Source of the DNA: an unidentified eubacterium SCB49
Lineage (GTDB): Bacteria > Bacteroidota > Bacteroidia > Flavobacteriales > Flavobacteriaceae
DNA: 64,000 nt
Direction: 5' to 3'
Assembly (NCBI GenBank): GCA_000170815.1
Contig: ABCO01000007.1
Location: 1 to 64,000 of the forward strand
This document shows positions 9,130-17,819 of the stretch, in pieces; within the stretch, counting starts at the first letter, position 1, and every line of letters begins with the position of its first letter. The notes under the pieces are model-generated. The model made no database searches. It saw only the letters and a list, made by a program, of their open reading frames with translations, and was not told where the DNA came from. A program made the position numbers and the translations under genes.

Positions 9130-9378
9130 TTATTTATTATCATCAGTACCTCCAGTACCTGTGTTTTCTTTAATTTCATTTACACCTTCGTTAATGACAT
9201 CTTCAGATTCGTCTACAGCATCTTCTATAGCATCACCTGTATCATCTATGGCGTCCTCAATTTCGTCGTTTACATCGTCTACATTGACTTCAATGTTTTC
9301 TTTTTTTGTATCCCTACAAGAAACAAATGCAGAACTTAATGTAAATAGTACCGCTAAACTTAAAACTAATCTTTTCAT
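9130..9378 (-). CDS. Small acidic lipoprotein
   Basis: 82 residues. A lipoprotein signal peptide ends in SAFVSC (Cys about 21), followed by a very acidic helical segment of repeated D/E-A-I/V-E-D-A pattern and a Gly/Asp/Asn tail. It resembles the 136-residue lipoprotein on the other side of the S24 gene in length class and composition, but with Asp/Glu in place of Ala. No known domain was recognised. Upstream on this strand is a TATTTTTG promoter element and, behind it, a perfect inverted repeat. The export signal is clear and the function unknown. Confidence 0.82.
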   Translation of the reverse strand: MKRLVLSLAVLFTLSSAFVSCRDTKKENIEVNVDDVNDEIEDAIDDTGDAIEDAVDESEDVINEGVNEIKENTGTGGTDDNK

Positions 9379-9428
9379 AATAAATGGTTTGTTATATGGT
9401 TAGTAAATAGAACATCCTATTTACATTT

Positions 9429-9460
9429 CAAAAATAGATTTTACATAGGTTGTTATGTAA
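9429..9460 (-). promoter_or_regulatory. Putative promoter and operator of the acidic lipoprotein
   Basis: On the minus strand TATTTTTG (9436 down to 9429) fits TAnnTTTG. Directly upstream is a perfect inverted repeat TTACATA-N6-TATGTAA (9441-9460), which covers the expected -33 region. No good TTG was seen there, so an activator or repressor at the dyad is plausible. Confidence 0.45.
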
Positions 9461-9513
9461 TAAGGAAGTATTAATCTTTTCTTTAAGTAATCTTAAAAAA
9501 TAATATTAAAACA

Positions 9514-10167
9514 ATGAATTTCAGTAATTTATTCTCATTCTTAGAGAGACTTCAAGAAAATAACACCAAAGATTGGATGGTTAATAATCGTTCAGAATAT
9601 GAAATGGTTAGAGATGATTTTATTGTTTGGTTAGAACAAATGAATACTAAAATTGCTGCGATAGATTCTGATTATTATAATACACCTGGTAAAAAAGCCA
9701 TTAATAGAATAAATAATAATTTGATGTTTCAACCTAATAAACCTATTTATAAAGATCATTTTGGGGCAGGTTTAGATCAAATAACAAAACAAGGGGATTT
9801 TTACATTGAGCTTGGTGTAAACCATTGTTATATGGGTGGTGGCTATTGGTATCCATCCTCAAAACTTTTAAAGAGTTTTAGAGAAGCAATAGATTTTAAT
9901 GGCGAAGAATTTAAAGCAATTTTAAATAAAAAGTCTTTTAAAGAATGTTTTGGAAATATGATAGAGGGGCCTAAATTAAAGACAACACCACGTGGTTATG
10001 ATATCACTCATCCTCACATAGACTTATTGCGTAGAAAGTCTTTTGCTGTATCACATTATGTGACTAGAGAACAAGTTGTGGCATCAGATTTTCAAGAAAA
10101 AGTGGTTAAAGTGTATAAAGAAATGCTTCCTTTTAGAAGGTATTTAAATCAGGCGGTTACGGTGTAA
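9514..10167 (+). CDS. DUF2461 domain-containing protein
   Basis: 217 residues that match the DUF2461 (TIGR02453) family along the whole length. The start NLFSFLERLQENNTKDWM, the central GDFYIELGVNHCYMGGGYW and the late KTTPRGYD...HPHIDLLRRKSF are typical of it. It is soluble, without signal peptide or membrane segment, and its biochemical role is not known. It stands alone, between a divergent lipoprotein gene and the convergent waaA gene, so the neighbours give no clue. Confidence 0.88.
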   Translation: MNFSNLFSFLERLQENNTKDWMVNNRSEYEMVRDDFIVWLEQMNTKIAAIDSDYYNTPGKKAINRINNNLMFQPNKPIYKDHFGAGLDQITKQGDFYIELGVNHCYMGGGYWYPSSKLLKSFREAIDFNGEEFKAILNKKSFKECFGNMIEGPKLKTTPRGYDITHPHIDLLRRKSFAVSHYVTREQVVASDFQEKVVKVYKEMLPFRRYLNQAVTV

Positions 10168-10222
10168 AATCATTATAACCTTTGTCTATTTAAGCATAAT
10201 CAACATTTTTTTTTGTTTGTTT

Positions 10223-11509
10223 CTAGAGAAATCTGTTAACATAATCACATATCTGTTTGGTCGCACCAGTATTGCTGTTAATCCAATGTCCACAAATCAT
10301 ACCTGTTTTACTTCGGAAATTAGAATCATTCACTAACTTAGTCATAATTGAAGAATATTCCATTGAATTGGATACGGAAAATAATCCAGCTAATGATCGA
10401 AGCCTTTCTGCTTCAGGAAATTTCTCGAAATTTTTACCAATGACAACAGGGACACCAAAAGTTGCAGGCTCTAGAATATTATGCAAACCATCTGTGCCCA
10501 TACCACCACCCACATAGGCAATATCTGCATAACTGTATATTTTAGTGAGCATTCCTACATTGTCTACAATTAAAACAGAAGCTTCGTTTAGTGATACATC
10601 TGTCATTTTAGAATGTCTGACAGCTGGTTTTTTAAGTTTGTTTAAAAAAGATTCAATTTTATTACTGTCAATTTTATGTGGTGCCATCACAAACGAGACT
10701 TGAGAAGGTGCATTATTAATGTATTCTATTAAAACCGCTTCATCTTCTGGCCAAGTACTTCCGCAGACAACACAAAGACGGTCTTTTTTAAAAGTGTCCA
10801 TAAATGGCAAACTGTTGTTCATCTCAATTTGATGACTCACGCGATCAAAACGAGTATCGCCGCTTACAGTTACATTGTTTAAATTTATAGCGGTTAGCAA
10901 TGTTTTTGAAACTTCATTTTGCACAAAAAAATGATCAAATGTATTAAGCGCTTTTCGCATTAAGCTACCGTGACTTTTAAAATAAATTTGATCTTTTCTA
11001 AATGCTCCAGAAACTAACACTGCCGGTATTTTTCTCTTTTCAAGCTCAAATAAATAATTAGGCCATATTTCATATTTTACAAAAAAGGCACAAACAGGAT
11101 TAATAGCTTTAATAAATTTTTTGGCATTACTTTTAGTGTCCATAGGGAGATAGACGGTTACATCTGCTAGAGAATTGTTTTTTTTAACTTCAAATCCAGA
11201 AGGAGAGAAAAAAGTAACAACTAGCTTGTAATTAGGGTGTTTCTTTTTTAATTCTTCCATTATAGGAACCCCTTGTTCATATTCACCTAGAGAGGCACAA
11301 TGAAACCAAATTGCGCGATCTTGAGGCGTTAAACTTTCAGATATAATATCAAAAGTATTTTTTCTTCCCTGAACAAACAAGCGCAGTTTCTTGTTAAAAA
11401 ACTGAACAATATGCAGTGCGAAATTTGCAATATGGATGAGTATGTTATAGAAAAATATCAAGTGGCTAAAGTACAAAATTGATGTTTGAGAAACTCCTGT
11501 AAAAATCAT
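10223..11509 (-). CDS. waaA: 3-deoxy-D-manno-octulosonic acid (Kdo) transferase
   Basis: 428 residues, glycosyltransferase family 30. It transfers Kdo from CMP-Kdo to lipid A at the inner membrane. Seen: an N-terminal hydrophobic anchor (about 10-35), the conserved acceptor-side motif HCASLGEYEQG with the probable catalytic Glu, and the nucleotide-sugar binding GGGMGTDGLHNILEPATFG near the C terminus. The length suits the family. The first ~17 residues before FFYNILIHI look longer than usual, so a start at an in-frame TTG about 50 nt downstream is possible. It is divergent from an aminotransferase-galE pair, consistent with an envelope glycan neighbourhood. Confidence 0.92.
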   Translation of the reverse strand: MIFTGVSQTSILYFSHLIFFYNILIHIANFALHIVQFFNKKLRLFVQGRKNTFDIISESLTPQDRAIWFHCASLGEYEQGVPIMEELKKKHPNYKLVVTFFSPSGFEVKKNNSLADVTVYLPMDTKSNAKKFIKAINPVCAFFVKYEIWPNYLFELEKRKIPAVLVSGAFRKDQIYFKSHGSLMRKALNTFDHFFVQNEVSKTLLTAINLNNVTVSGDTRFDRVSHQIEMNNSLPFMDTFKKDRLCVVCGSTWPEDEAVLIEYINNAPSQVSFVMAPHKIDSNKIESFLNKLKKPAVRHSKMTDVSLNEASVLIVDNVGMLTKIYSYADIAYVGGGMGTDGLHNILEPATFGVPVVIGKNFEKFPEAERLRSLAGLFSVSNSMEYSSIMTKLVNDSNFRSKTGMICGHWINSNTGATKQICDYVNRFL

Positions 11510-11555
11510 TTTAATATGTAGGTGTTTTGCAAGTCACAATCGTGATAGTATTTTG

Positions 11556-11563
11556 TATTTTTG
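11556..11563 (+). promoter_or_regulatory. Putative -7 element upstream of aminotransferase-galE
   Basis: TATTTTTG fits TAnnTTTG, about 50 bp before the ATG at 11614. A TTTTG lies 26 bp upstream, a little farther than usual. It would serve the two-gene operon. Confidence 0.4.
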
Positions 11564-11613
11564 TAAGTAAGGAGCAACTAATTAATAGGTTGTTCATCTT
11601 ATTGAAAAGCAAT

Positions 11614-12771
11614 ATGAAAAAAATACAAATGGTTGACCTAAAAGGTCAGTACGAACATATAAAAGACCAAGTAAATACTTCAATACTAGACGTAATAGAT
11701 AACACTGCGTTTATAAACGGTCCTGAGGTGCACGCGTTTCAAGCAGAATTAGAGGCTTACTTAAATGTAAAACACGTTATTCCTTGTGCTAACGGAACTG
11801 ATGCTTTACAAATAGCAATGATGGGTTTAGGTTTAAAACCTGGTGATGAAGTTATCACGGCAGATTTCACCTTTGCTGCAACTGTAGAGGTAATTGCATT
11901 ATTACAATTAACTCCAGTACTAGTGGATGTAGATCCTGTAAATTTCAATATTGATATTGAAGCTTTAAAAAAGGCAATTACACCAAAAACAAAGGCAATT
12001 GTTCCGGTTCATTTATTTGGTTTAGCAGCAAATATGGACGCTGTTATGGAATTAGCAAAAGAACATAATCTTTATGTTATTGAAGATAACGCACAAGGAA
12101 TAGGTGCAGATTTCACTTCAAAAGATGGAACAAAAGCAAAAACAGGAGCAATAGGTCACGTGGGTTCTACTTCATTTTTTCCGTCAAAAAATCTTGGATG
12201 TTATGGAGACGGTGGGGCTATATTTACCAATGATGATGATCTAGCATATACAATAAGAGGAATTGTAAACCACGGGATGTATAAACGATATCATCATGAT
12301 GTAGTAGGTGTAAATTCTAGATTAGATAGTATACAAGCAGCAGTACTTAGAGCTAAATTGCCGCATTTAGATACGTATAATAGCAAAAGAAGAGCAGCAG
12401 CAAAAAAATATACTGAAGCCTTATCTGGAAATAAAAATATTATAACACCTAGTAGTAACTGTAGTACAAGTGATTGTTATAGCGATACGGATAATAGCCA
12501 TGTATTTCACCAGTATACCTTAGTGGTAAAAAATACGGATAGAGATGGTTTGGTCAAGTTTTTAAATGAAAACAATATCCCTTGTGGAGTTTATTACCCA
12601 ATCCCGCTACATGCCCAAAAAGCATATAAAGATGAGCGATACAATGAAGCAGATTTTACAGTAACAAATCAACTTGTTAAAGAGTGTATCTCTTTACCAA
12701 TGCATACAGAACTTGATGATGAGCAGATAGCTTTTATTACAGGAAAAGTGCTTGAATTTGTAGGTGAATAA
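11614..12771 (+). CDS. DegT/DnrJ/EryC1/StrS family sugar aminotransferase
   Basis: 385 residues, PLP-dependent aspartate aminotransferase fold. The family transaminates keto sugars bound to nucleotides for surface polysaccharides. Seen: MVDLKGQY at the N terminus, CANGTDALQIAM (PLP phosphate binding), EDNAQGIGA, and the PLP lysine in FFPSKNLGCYGDGG (about residue 190). The ATG at 11614 fits the family start; a longer frame opening at a TTG lies over the promoter. It is 30 bp upstream of galE and probably co-transcribed. The precise sugar (for example a 3-keto-glucuronate type) cannot be assigned from sequence alone. Confidence 0.93.
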   Translation: MKKIQMVDLKGQYEHIKDQVNTSILDVIDNTAFINGPEVHAFQAELEAYLNVKHVIPCANGTDALQIAMMGLGLKPGDEVITADFTFAATVEVIALLQLTPVLVDVDPVNFNIDIEALKKAITPKTKAIVPVHLFGLAANMDAVMELAKEHNLYVIEDNAQGIGADFTSKDGTKAKTGAIGHVGSTSFFPSKNLGCYGDGGAIFTNDDDLAYTIRGIVNHGMYKRYHHDVVGVNSRLDSIQAAVLRAKLPHLDTYNSKRRAAAKKYTEALSGNKNIITPSSNCSTSDCYSDTDNSHVFHQYTLVVKNTDRDGLVKFLNENNIPCGVYYPIPLHAQKAYKDERYNEADFTVTNQLVKECISLPMHTELDDEQIAFITGKVLEFVGE

Positions 12772-12801
12772 TAAAATTTATAAAAACGTAATACTAATAC
12801 T

Positions 12802-13821
12802 ATGAAAATACTTGTAACAGGTGGTTTAGGTTATATAGGTTCGCATACCGTTGTAGCTTTACAAAATAGCGGCTATGATGTAGTGGTGGTGGATAATCTT
12901 TCTAACAGTTCTATTGATGTCTTAGATCGTATAGAATCTATTTCTGGAACACGTCCTCAATACCAAGAGCTCGAATTAAGAGATAAGTCTGCGGTTACTT
13001 CATTTTTTGAAAAGCATAAGGATATTAATGGTATCATTCATTTTGCAGCAAGTAAGGCAGTTGGGGAGAGCTTAGAAAATCCTTTATTGTATTATGAAAA
13101 TAATCTGAATACACTTGTTTACCTGCTTCAAGAATGTGAAAAACATAAACTTGCTAATTTTATTTTTAGCTCGTCTTGTACCGTTTATGGCGAGCCGGAT
13201 TCTTTGCCAATTACAGAGGCGGCACCCGTGAAAAACGCAACTTCTCCCTACGGAAATACTAAACAAATTGCAGAAGAAATATTAGTAGACCTGTGCCGTG
13301 TTTCTGAAACACTAAACAGCATTGCACTTCGTTATTTTAATCCAATTGGGGCTCATAAATCTGCAGAAATAGGAGAGCTGCCTAAAGGTGCTCCGCAAAA
13401 TTTAGTGCCATTTATAACGCAAACTGCAGCTGGAATTAGAGAACAGCTTTCGGTTTTTGGAGATGACTATGACACTGAAGATGGAAGTTGTATACGTGAT
13501 TATATTCACGTTGTAGATCTTGCTAATGCACACGTAGTGGCGTTAGAGCGATTGCTTAATAAAAAGAATAAATCTAATTACGAAGTTTTTAATATAGGAA
13601 CTGGAAGAGGTAGTAGTGTGCTAGAAGTAGTTCATGCCTTTGAGAAAGTTACAGATCAAAAACTAAACTATAAAATAGTTGATCGCCGCCCTGGAGATGT
13701 TGTTTCTGTGTACGCAGATACAAACAAGGCTAACAATGAGCTAGGTTGGAAATCTGAGAAAACAATGGAAGATGCACTGGAAAGTGCTTGGGAATGGGAG
13801 AAGAAAGTAAGAGGGATATAG
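12802..13821 (+). CDS. galE: UDP-glucose 4-epimerase
   Basis: 339 residues, extended short-chain dehydrogenase fold. It interconverts UDP-glucose and UDP-galactose (or the N-acetyl forms) using tightly bound NAD. Seen: the N-terminal Rossmann motif TGGLGYIGSH, the catalytic Ser in SSSCTVYG, the YxxxK pair in SPYGNTK, and the C-terminal FNIGTGRGSSVLEV and RRPGDV typical of GalE. It follows the sugar aminotransferase by 30 bp and fits a lipopolysaccharide or exopolysaccharide precursor pathway. It is followed by a repeat-rich spacer. Confidence 0.95.
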   Translation: MKILVTGGLGYIGSHTVVALQNSGYDVVVVDNLSNSSIDVLDRIESISGTRPQYQELELRDKSAVTSFFEKHKDINGIIHFAASKAVGESLENPLLYYENNLNTLVYLLQECEKHKLANFIFSSSCTVYGEPDSLPITEAAPVKNATSPYGNTKQIAEEILVDLCRVSETLNSIALRYFNPIGAHKSAEIGELPKGAPQNLVPFITQTAAGIREQLSVFGDDYDTEDGSCIRDYIHVVDLANAHVVALERLLNKKNKSNYEVFNIGTGRGSSVLEVVHAFEKVTDQKLNYKIVDRRPGDVVSVYADTNKANNELGWKSEKTMEDALESAWEWEKKVRGI

Positions 13822-14258
13822 TACCATTGACAAGTTAATATCAATGCCACATTGAGCGCAGTCGAAATGTGTGTTCAATCCAAAACATAAACCTAGTAAA
13901 TGGGAGTGATAGTTTTTTTGTGATATATAAAAAGTGACATCCATTGGTCTTCGACTGCGCTCAGACTGACAGATGTTATGAGTTTTATTATAGCTGTTAT
14001 GATTACGATATCACATTGAGCGCAGTCGAAATGTATGTTCAATCCAAAACATAAACCTAGTAAATGGGAGTGATAGTTTTTTTGTGATATATAAAAAGTG
14101 ACATCCATTGGTCTTCGACTGCGCTCAGACTGACAGATGTTATGAGTTTTATTATAGCTGTTATGATTACGATGTCACATTAAGCGCAGTCGAAATGCTT
14201 ATAAAATTCTAAACATCCAAGTAGTAATAAAAATCTCAAACGAGAAATAAAAAATCAA
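13822..14258. repeat. 164-bp tandem repeat with REP-like inverted motifs in galE-rlmF spacer
   Basis: The spacer holds two nearly identical 164-bp units starting at 13848 and 14012, then the first ~22 bases of a third at 14176 (one mismatch). Each unit starts with TTGAGCGCAGTCGAAATG and, ~110 bp later, carries the inverse TTCGACTGCGCTCAGA, so each can fold on itself. The same TGAGCGCAGTCGAA motif occurs again at about 54290 in the paa cluster. No convincing gene lies here; open frames in the two copies are identical to each other because the DNA is. Confidence 0.93.
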
Positions 14259-15224
14259 ATGCCAAAACAAAAAACAAGACTACACCCACGTAATAAAAAC
14301 CGAGAGCGTTACGATCTAGAAGCATTGGTTGCTGTAAAGCCAGCGTTAGCAGAGTTTGTTAAACCTAATAAACACGGTGAAGATTCAGTAGTTTTTTCAA
14401 ACCCTAAGGCGGTAAAGTTACTTAATCAAGCCTTGTTGCATCATTATTACGGAGTAGCGCATTGGGAATTTCCAGATGAGTATCTAACACCACCTATACC
14501 AGGCCGTGCAGATTATTTACATCACGTAGCAGATTTGTTAGCGGGTTCTAATTTTGGTAGAATCCCAGAGGGAGATTTGATTACTTGTTATGATATAGGT
14601 GTAGGAGCAAACTGTATTTATCCCATTTTAGGTGTTGTAGAATATGGATGGAATTTTATTGGTTCTGACATTAATCAAGCGTCTATTGATATTGCTAATA
14701 AACACATTGAAGCAAATGAAATTTTGCAGGGTAAAATAGAATTAGAGTTTCAAGAAAACTCAAAGGATGCATTTTTTGGGGTCATTGCTCGTGACGAAAT
14801 TATCGATATTTCTATTTGTAATCCTCCATTTCACGCTTCAAAAGCAGATGCGGTTGCGGGTACAAAAAGAAAAATAAAAAACTTAACTGGTGAAGACAAT
14901 GAAACACCAATTCAGAACTTTGGGGGAGTACACCAAGAACTAGTTTGCTTAGGTGGAGAACTTTCTTTTATTACAAATATGATTAGAGAGAGTGCTCGTT
15001 ATGGAGGTAATTGTTTCTGGTTTACAACATTGGTTTCAAAGCAATCTAATGTAAGAGCGATTCAAAAGATTATTAAAAAACACGAAGCAACAGAGCTTAA
15101 AGTAATCCCAATGGGTACGGGTAATAAATCTACCAGATTAGTCGCTTGGTCTTTTTTAACAAAAGAAGAACAACATGAATGGAGTGCTAACAGATGGAAT
15201 AAGAAAAGCGAAGCGGAAGAATAG
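14259..15224 (+). CDS. rlmF: 23S rRNA (adenine-1618-N6)-methyltransferase
   Basis: 321 residues. It methylates A1618 of 23S rRNA using S-adenosylmethionine. Seen: the N-terminal LHPRNKNRERYDL typical of RlmF, the SAM-binding region YDIGVGANCIYPILG, an acidic SDIN, and the catalytic ICNPPFHAS (N6-adenine NPPF motif, about residue 190). The length and C terminus (GNKSTRLVAWSFL) agree with the family. It stands alone after the repeat array, whose third partial copy ends about 60 bp before its start. Confidence 0.93.
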   Translation: MPKQKTRLHPRNKNRERYDLEALVAVKPALAEFVKPNKHGEDSVVFSNPKAVKLLNQALLHHYYGVAHWEFPDEYLTPPIPGRADYLHHVADLLAGSNFGRIPEGDLITCYDIGVGANCIYPILGVVEYGWNFIGSDINQASIDIANKHIEANEILQGKIELEFQENSKDAFFGVIARDEIIDISICNPPFHASKADAVAGTKRKIKNLTGEDNETPIQNFGGVHQELVCLGGELSFITNMIRESARYGGNCFWFTTLVSKQSNVRAIQKIIKKHEATELKVIPMGTGNKSTRLVAWSFLTKEEQHEWSANRWNKKSEAEE

Positions 15225-15337
15225 AGATTGTTGAAAATAGATTTTTGGAGTATATAATTTTTTATTTTTTTGTATTTTCAACATCCTAAATAATTAACAG
15301 TCGGGATTAATCTAAAACTGCATTTAATACAAGAACA

Positions 15338-15847
15338 ATGGAATTAGAAACTGAAATTACTGTTGCTATAATCGCATCTATAGCATCACTCATTGTTGGA
15401 GTAATAAATATTATTTTCAATACTAGAATATCTGCTAAACAGAATGAAATAGAGTTGAAAAAAACTAGAATTGAACTTCTTGAAGCACGTAGACAAAAAA
15501 TCGAAGTTGTAAAGTCTGAAATTTCTAATAGAGTTATAGATTTAAGTGATGTACAGGATTTTGTATTCGAAATACACTTCCCAAGAATGGTAGATTTTTT
15601 TCAAAAAAATTCTAGTAATATATTTTCTATTGGACACTTAATTGATGAAAAATTCATTATTGAATTAAAAGCTTTGAATAAGCGAATCAATGGCTATATA
15701 GCTAAATCCAAACAGCGGATTAAAATCGATGATCATGAAGCTAAAAAAGACATTAAAGAGATGTCTAATATAGGAGATAAAATAAATGACAAATTAGATG
15801 AAAGTCTAAATAATATAGAAGTAGAAATAAACAAATTACTTAAATAA
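15338..15847 (+). CDS. Hypothetical membrane-anchored coiled-coil protein
   Basis: 169 residues, not recognised. One N-terminal transmembrane helix (about 8-28, IIASIASLIVGVINIIF) is followed by a charged coiled-coil (about 32-65, Lys/Glu/Arg-rich), a less polar middle, and a second helical charged tail. With the short N terminus outside, the rest would be cytoplasmic. It has no clear partner: rlmF is upstream in the same direction (113 bp) and the next gene is convergent. The base composition is like its surroundings. Confidence 0.65.
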   Translation: MELETEITVAIIASIASLIVGVINIIFNTRISAKQNEIELKKTRIELLEARRQKIEVVKSEISNRVIDLSDVQDFVFEIHFPRMVDFFQKNSSNIFSIGHLIDEKFIIELKALNKRINGYIAKSKQRIKIDDHEAKKDIKEMSNIGDKINDKLDESLNNIEVEINKLLK

Positions 15848-15979
15848 AATACTAACCTCAACAATGGTTATTAGTAATTACTTGTTCTCATTCCCTTTTA
15901 AAAATTCGCGAGGATTTTAGTTTTGTGTTATTTGCTAAGTTTAACACTTAACCATGTTACTACTCTTAGCTGAGACCGT

Positions 15980-16017
15980 ACTAAAATCAACTATCAAAAA
16001 CCGTTAATCTCCAATCT
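15980..16017. repeat. Dispersed repeat (TTGGAGATTAACG type) after DEAD-box gene
   Basis: The stretch around TTAATCTCCAATCTTT reads on the minus strand as ATTGGAGATTAACGG followed by TTTTTGAT. It shares ATTGGAGATT and GATTTTTGA-like parts with repeats at 54196-54238, 56524-56560 and 56945-56985. It ends where the helicase stop codon begins. Confidence 0.5.
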
Positions 16018-17328
16018 TTAAATCTCATAAACCCTTACCTTCTTTTTCTTAAGGCGTTGGTTGTTTACAAGTGGCAATAATTTATCTAGAGCTGCAACCT
16101 TTACAGATACAAAAGCACAATCTACTTTAAGTTCAATAATACCCAGTGCGTCTCTGTCAAGTTTCCCTTGCTTAAAGAATAAACCTGCAATATCTCCTTT
16201 GCTTATTTTGTCTTTTCGGCCTCCAGAAATAAACAAAGTGCACCATTCTGATGGTAAAGGTAAAGAAGCGTTTAGTACTTTTTGTATTGGATAATCATCC
16301 ATAAATGGAGGTAGTTTGTCTCCTTCATATTTCAGAATAAATGCTGTACCGTTACTATTCATACGTGCAGTACGTCCGTTACGGTGTGTAAATTCTTCTT
16401 CACGAGTAGGTAAGTGGTAATGTACAATAAAATCAAGCTCTGGTACATCAATACCACGCGCTGCAAGATCTGTTGCGAGTAATATTTTATGCGTTCCGTT
16501 TCTAAACTTTATTAAAGAACGTTCTCTGTCTTTTTGTTCCAGCCCTCCGTAAAAAGCACCGTGAGATATATTGTGTTCTGTAAGATACTCACTCACTCGG
16601 TTTATGGTGTCTTTAAAATTACAGAAGATAATCCCATGTTGATGCCCTAAAGAAGCCATTAATTTAACTAGTGTTTCTAGCTTGTCTTTGCTAGGTGAGA
16701 TAACTTGTTTAATCTTTAACTGTGTCTCGTTTCCGTCTAGATAATCTATAGTGATAGGGTTTTCAAGACCTAAAAAAGCGGGCATACGCACCCCAATTGT
16801 CGCCGAAGTCATTATCTTCTTTTCTACATTAGGAAGCATTTCTATAATCTCGCTCATTTCGCCTTCAAATCCTATTTCTAGAGACTTGTCATACTCATCG
16901 AGTACTAATGTCTTAATAGCGCCTGTAAAGAACTCTTCTCTCCTTAAATGATCTGCAATTCTTCCTGGCGTACCAATTAAAACTGCTGGACGGTGTGCAA
17001 GCTCTAGTCTGTCTTTAGAGGCTGGACGACCTCCATACACACAGTTTACTTTATAGCCGGTTCCCATCTCGCGTAACACTTGCTCAATCTGTATCGCAAG
17101 TTCTCTCGATGGTACGATGATAATAGCTTGTATTTCTTCGTTGTCTATGTCTAGTTCGTTGAGTAGGGGTAATAAGAAAGCCACAGTTTTACCTGTTCCT
17201 GTAGGCGATAACAAGATGGTTTCTTTGCTAGCCATGATAGCTAACTTTGCTTCTTCCTGCATTGGGTTTAACTGCTCGATGCCTAATTTTCTTAAAATTT
17301 CGGCTTGACTTTTAAAATTACTTTCCAT
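16018..17328 (-). CDS. DEAD-box-type RNA helicase, DbpA-like C terminus, DEYD motif
   Basis: 436 residues. An ATP-dependent RNA helicase with Q-motif LNPMQ, Walker A SPTGTGKT, motif II as DEYD (in VLDEYDKSLEIGF) where DEAD is usual, SAT in TSATIG, and HRNGRTAR. The last ~70 residues (GGRKDKISKGDIAGLFFKQG to VRVYEI) look like the DbpA RNA-binding domain that in E. coli targets 23S rRNA. A role in ribosome assembly is therefore likely but inferred. The Ala-to-Tyr change in motif II is an oddity that keeps the Asp-Glu pair and final Asp needed for Mg-ATP. It is divergent from a small conserved gene. Confidence 0.9.
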   Translation of the reverse strand: MESNFKSQAEILRKLGIEQLNPMQEEAKLAIMASKETILLSPTGTGKTVAFLLPLLNELDIDNEEIQAIIIVPSRELAIQIEQVLREMGTGYKVNCVYGGRPASKDRLELAHRPAVLIGTPGRIADHLRREEFFTGAIKTLVLDEYDKSLEIGFEGEMSEIIEMLPNVEKKIMTSATIGVRMPAFLGLENPITIDYLDGNETQLKIKQVISPSKDKLETLVKLMASLGHQHGIIFCNFKDTINRVSEYLTEHNISHGAFYGGLEQKDRERSLIKFRNGTHKILLATDLAARGIDVPELDFIVHYHLPTREEEFTHRNGRTARMNSNGTAFILKYEGDKLPPFMDDYPIQKVLNASLPLPSEWCTLFISGGRKDKISKGDIAGLFFKQGKLDRDALGIIELKVDCAFVSVKVAALDKLLPLVNNQRLKKKKVRVYEI

Positions 17329-17555
17329 TTTGTAAAGGTAGTTTGTTGTTTATAGATTTATGCACGCAATCTTCGGAAATGTGCTGTCATTAAGAGTAGC
17401 GATTTAAAATAGATATAATAAAGTAGTCTTTTTTTAAAAGATATATTCAAAAATCATTGAAAATCAAGGTTTAACCAAGCTTTAACGCTTATTTTTTGGG
17501 TTTGGCCTTAATAAATGGTTTCTTTGCGGCTCATTACAAAAACGAAGTGATTATT

Positions 17556-17747
17556 ATGAAATTGATATCTGTAAGAAGAAAAACAAAAAATGAAAAACGG
17601 TTTTCAGAAAAAATGGGAATGTTAACAACAAAGGTAGTGTACATTCAAAAACGTTTTTTAAATATTCCGGTTAAGACGCTCCATAAATACCGAGAAACCT
17701 ATTATGGCGAAATGAAAGATTGCGAAGATTGTAAGATTTCTGCTTAA
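17556..17747 (+). CDS. Small basic hypothetical protein
   Basis: 63 residues from the ATG at 17556 (MKLISVRRKT...); the upstream part of the frame has no ATG near a promoter and looks like leader. The protein is basic in its N-terminal two thirds and ends with a Cys pair in MKDCEDCKISA. This CxxC near the end could bind metal, but a single pair is weak evidence. It is followed after 15 bp by a strong terminator shared with fabD, which supports it as an expressed gene. I believe similar proteins occur in other flavobacteria, but cannot verify that here. Function unknown. Confidence 0.68.
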   Translation: MKLISVRRKTKNEKRFSEKMGMLTTKVVYIQKRFLNIPVKTLHKYRETYYGEMKDCEDCKISA

Positions 17748-17762
17748 TAAAATATATAAAAA

Positions 17763-17800
17763 CAAAAATCCCGATACTAAAAATAGTATCGGGATTTTTG
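17763..17800. terminator. Bidirectional terminator between small gene and fabD
   Basis: A perfect 17-bp stem CAAAAATCCCGATACTA with a 4-nt loop and its complement, GC core CCCGATAC, with A-run before and T-run after. Convergent genes end on both sides. Confidence 0.93.
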
Positions 17801-17819
17801 TTTTTACTGATGTCGTAAA

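Noticed and set aside
13741..14108. Two almost identical short minus-strand frames in the galE-rlmF spacer
   Set aside because: They are identical because they lie in the two copies of the 164-bp repeat; no start signal or protein-like composition.
13848..14197. CRISPR array
   Set aside because: The repeat unit is 164 bp without short repeat-unique spacer alternation, and no cas gene is near.
15848..16017. Possible small RNA or gene between the coiled-coil protein and the helicase
   Set aside because: Only a diverged repeat piece at its end is seen; no promoter-terminator pair.
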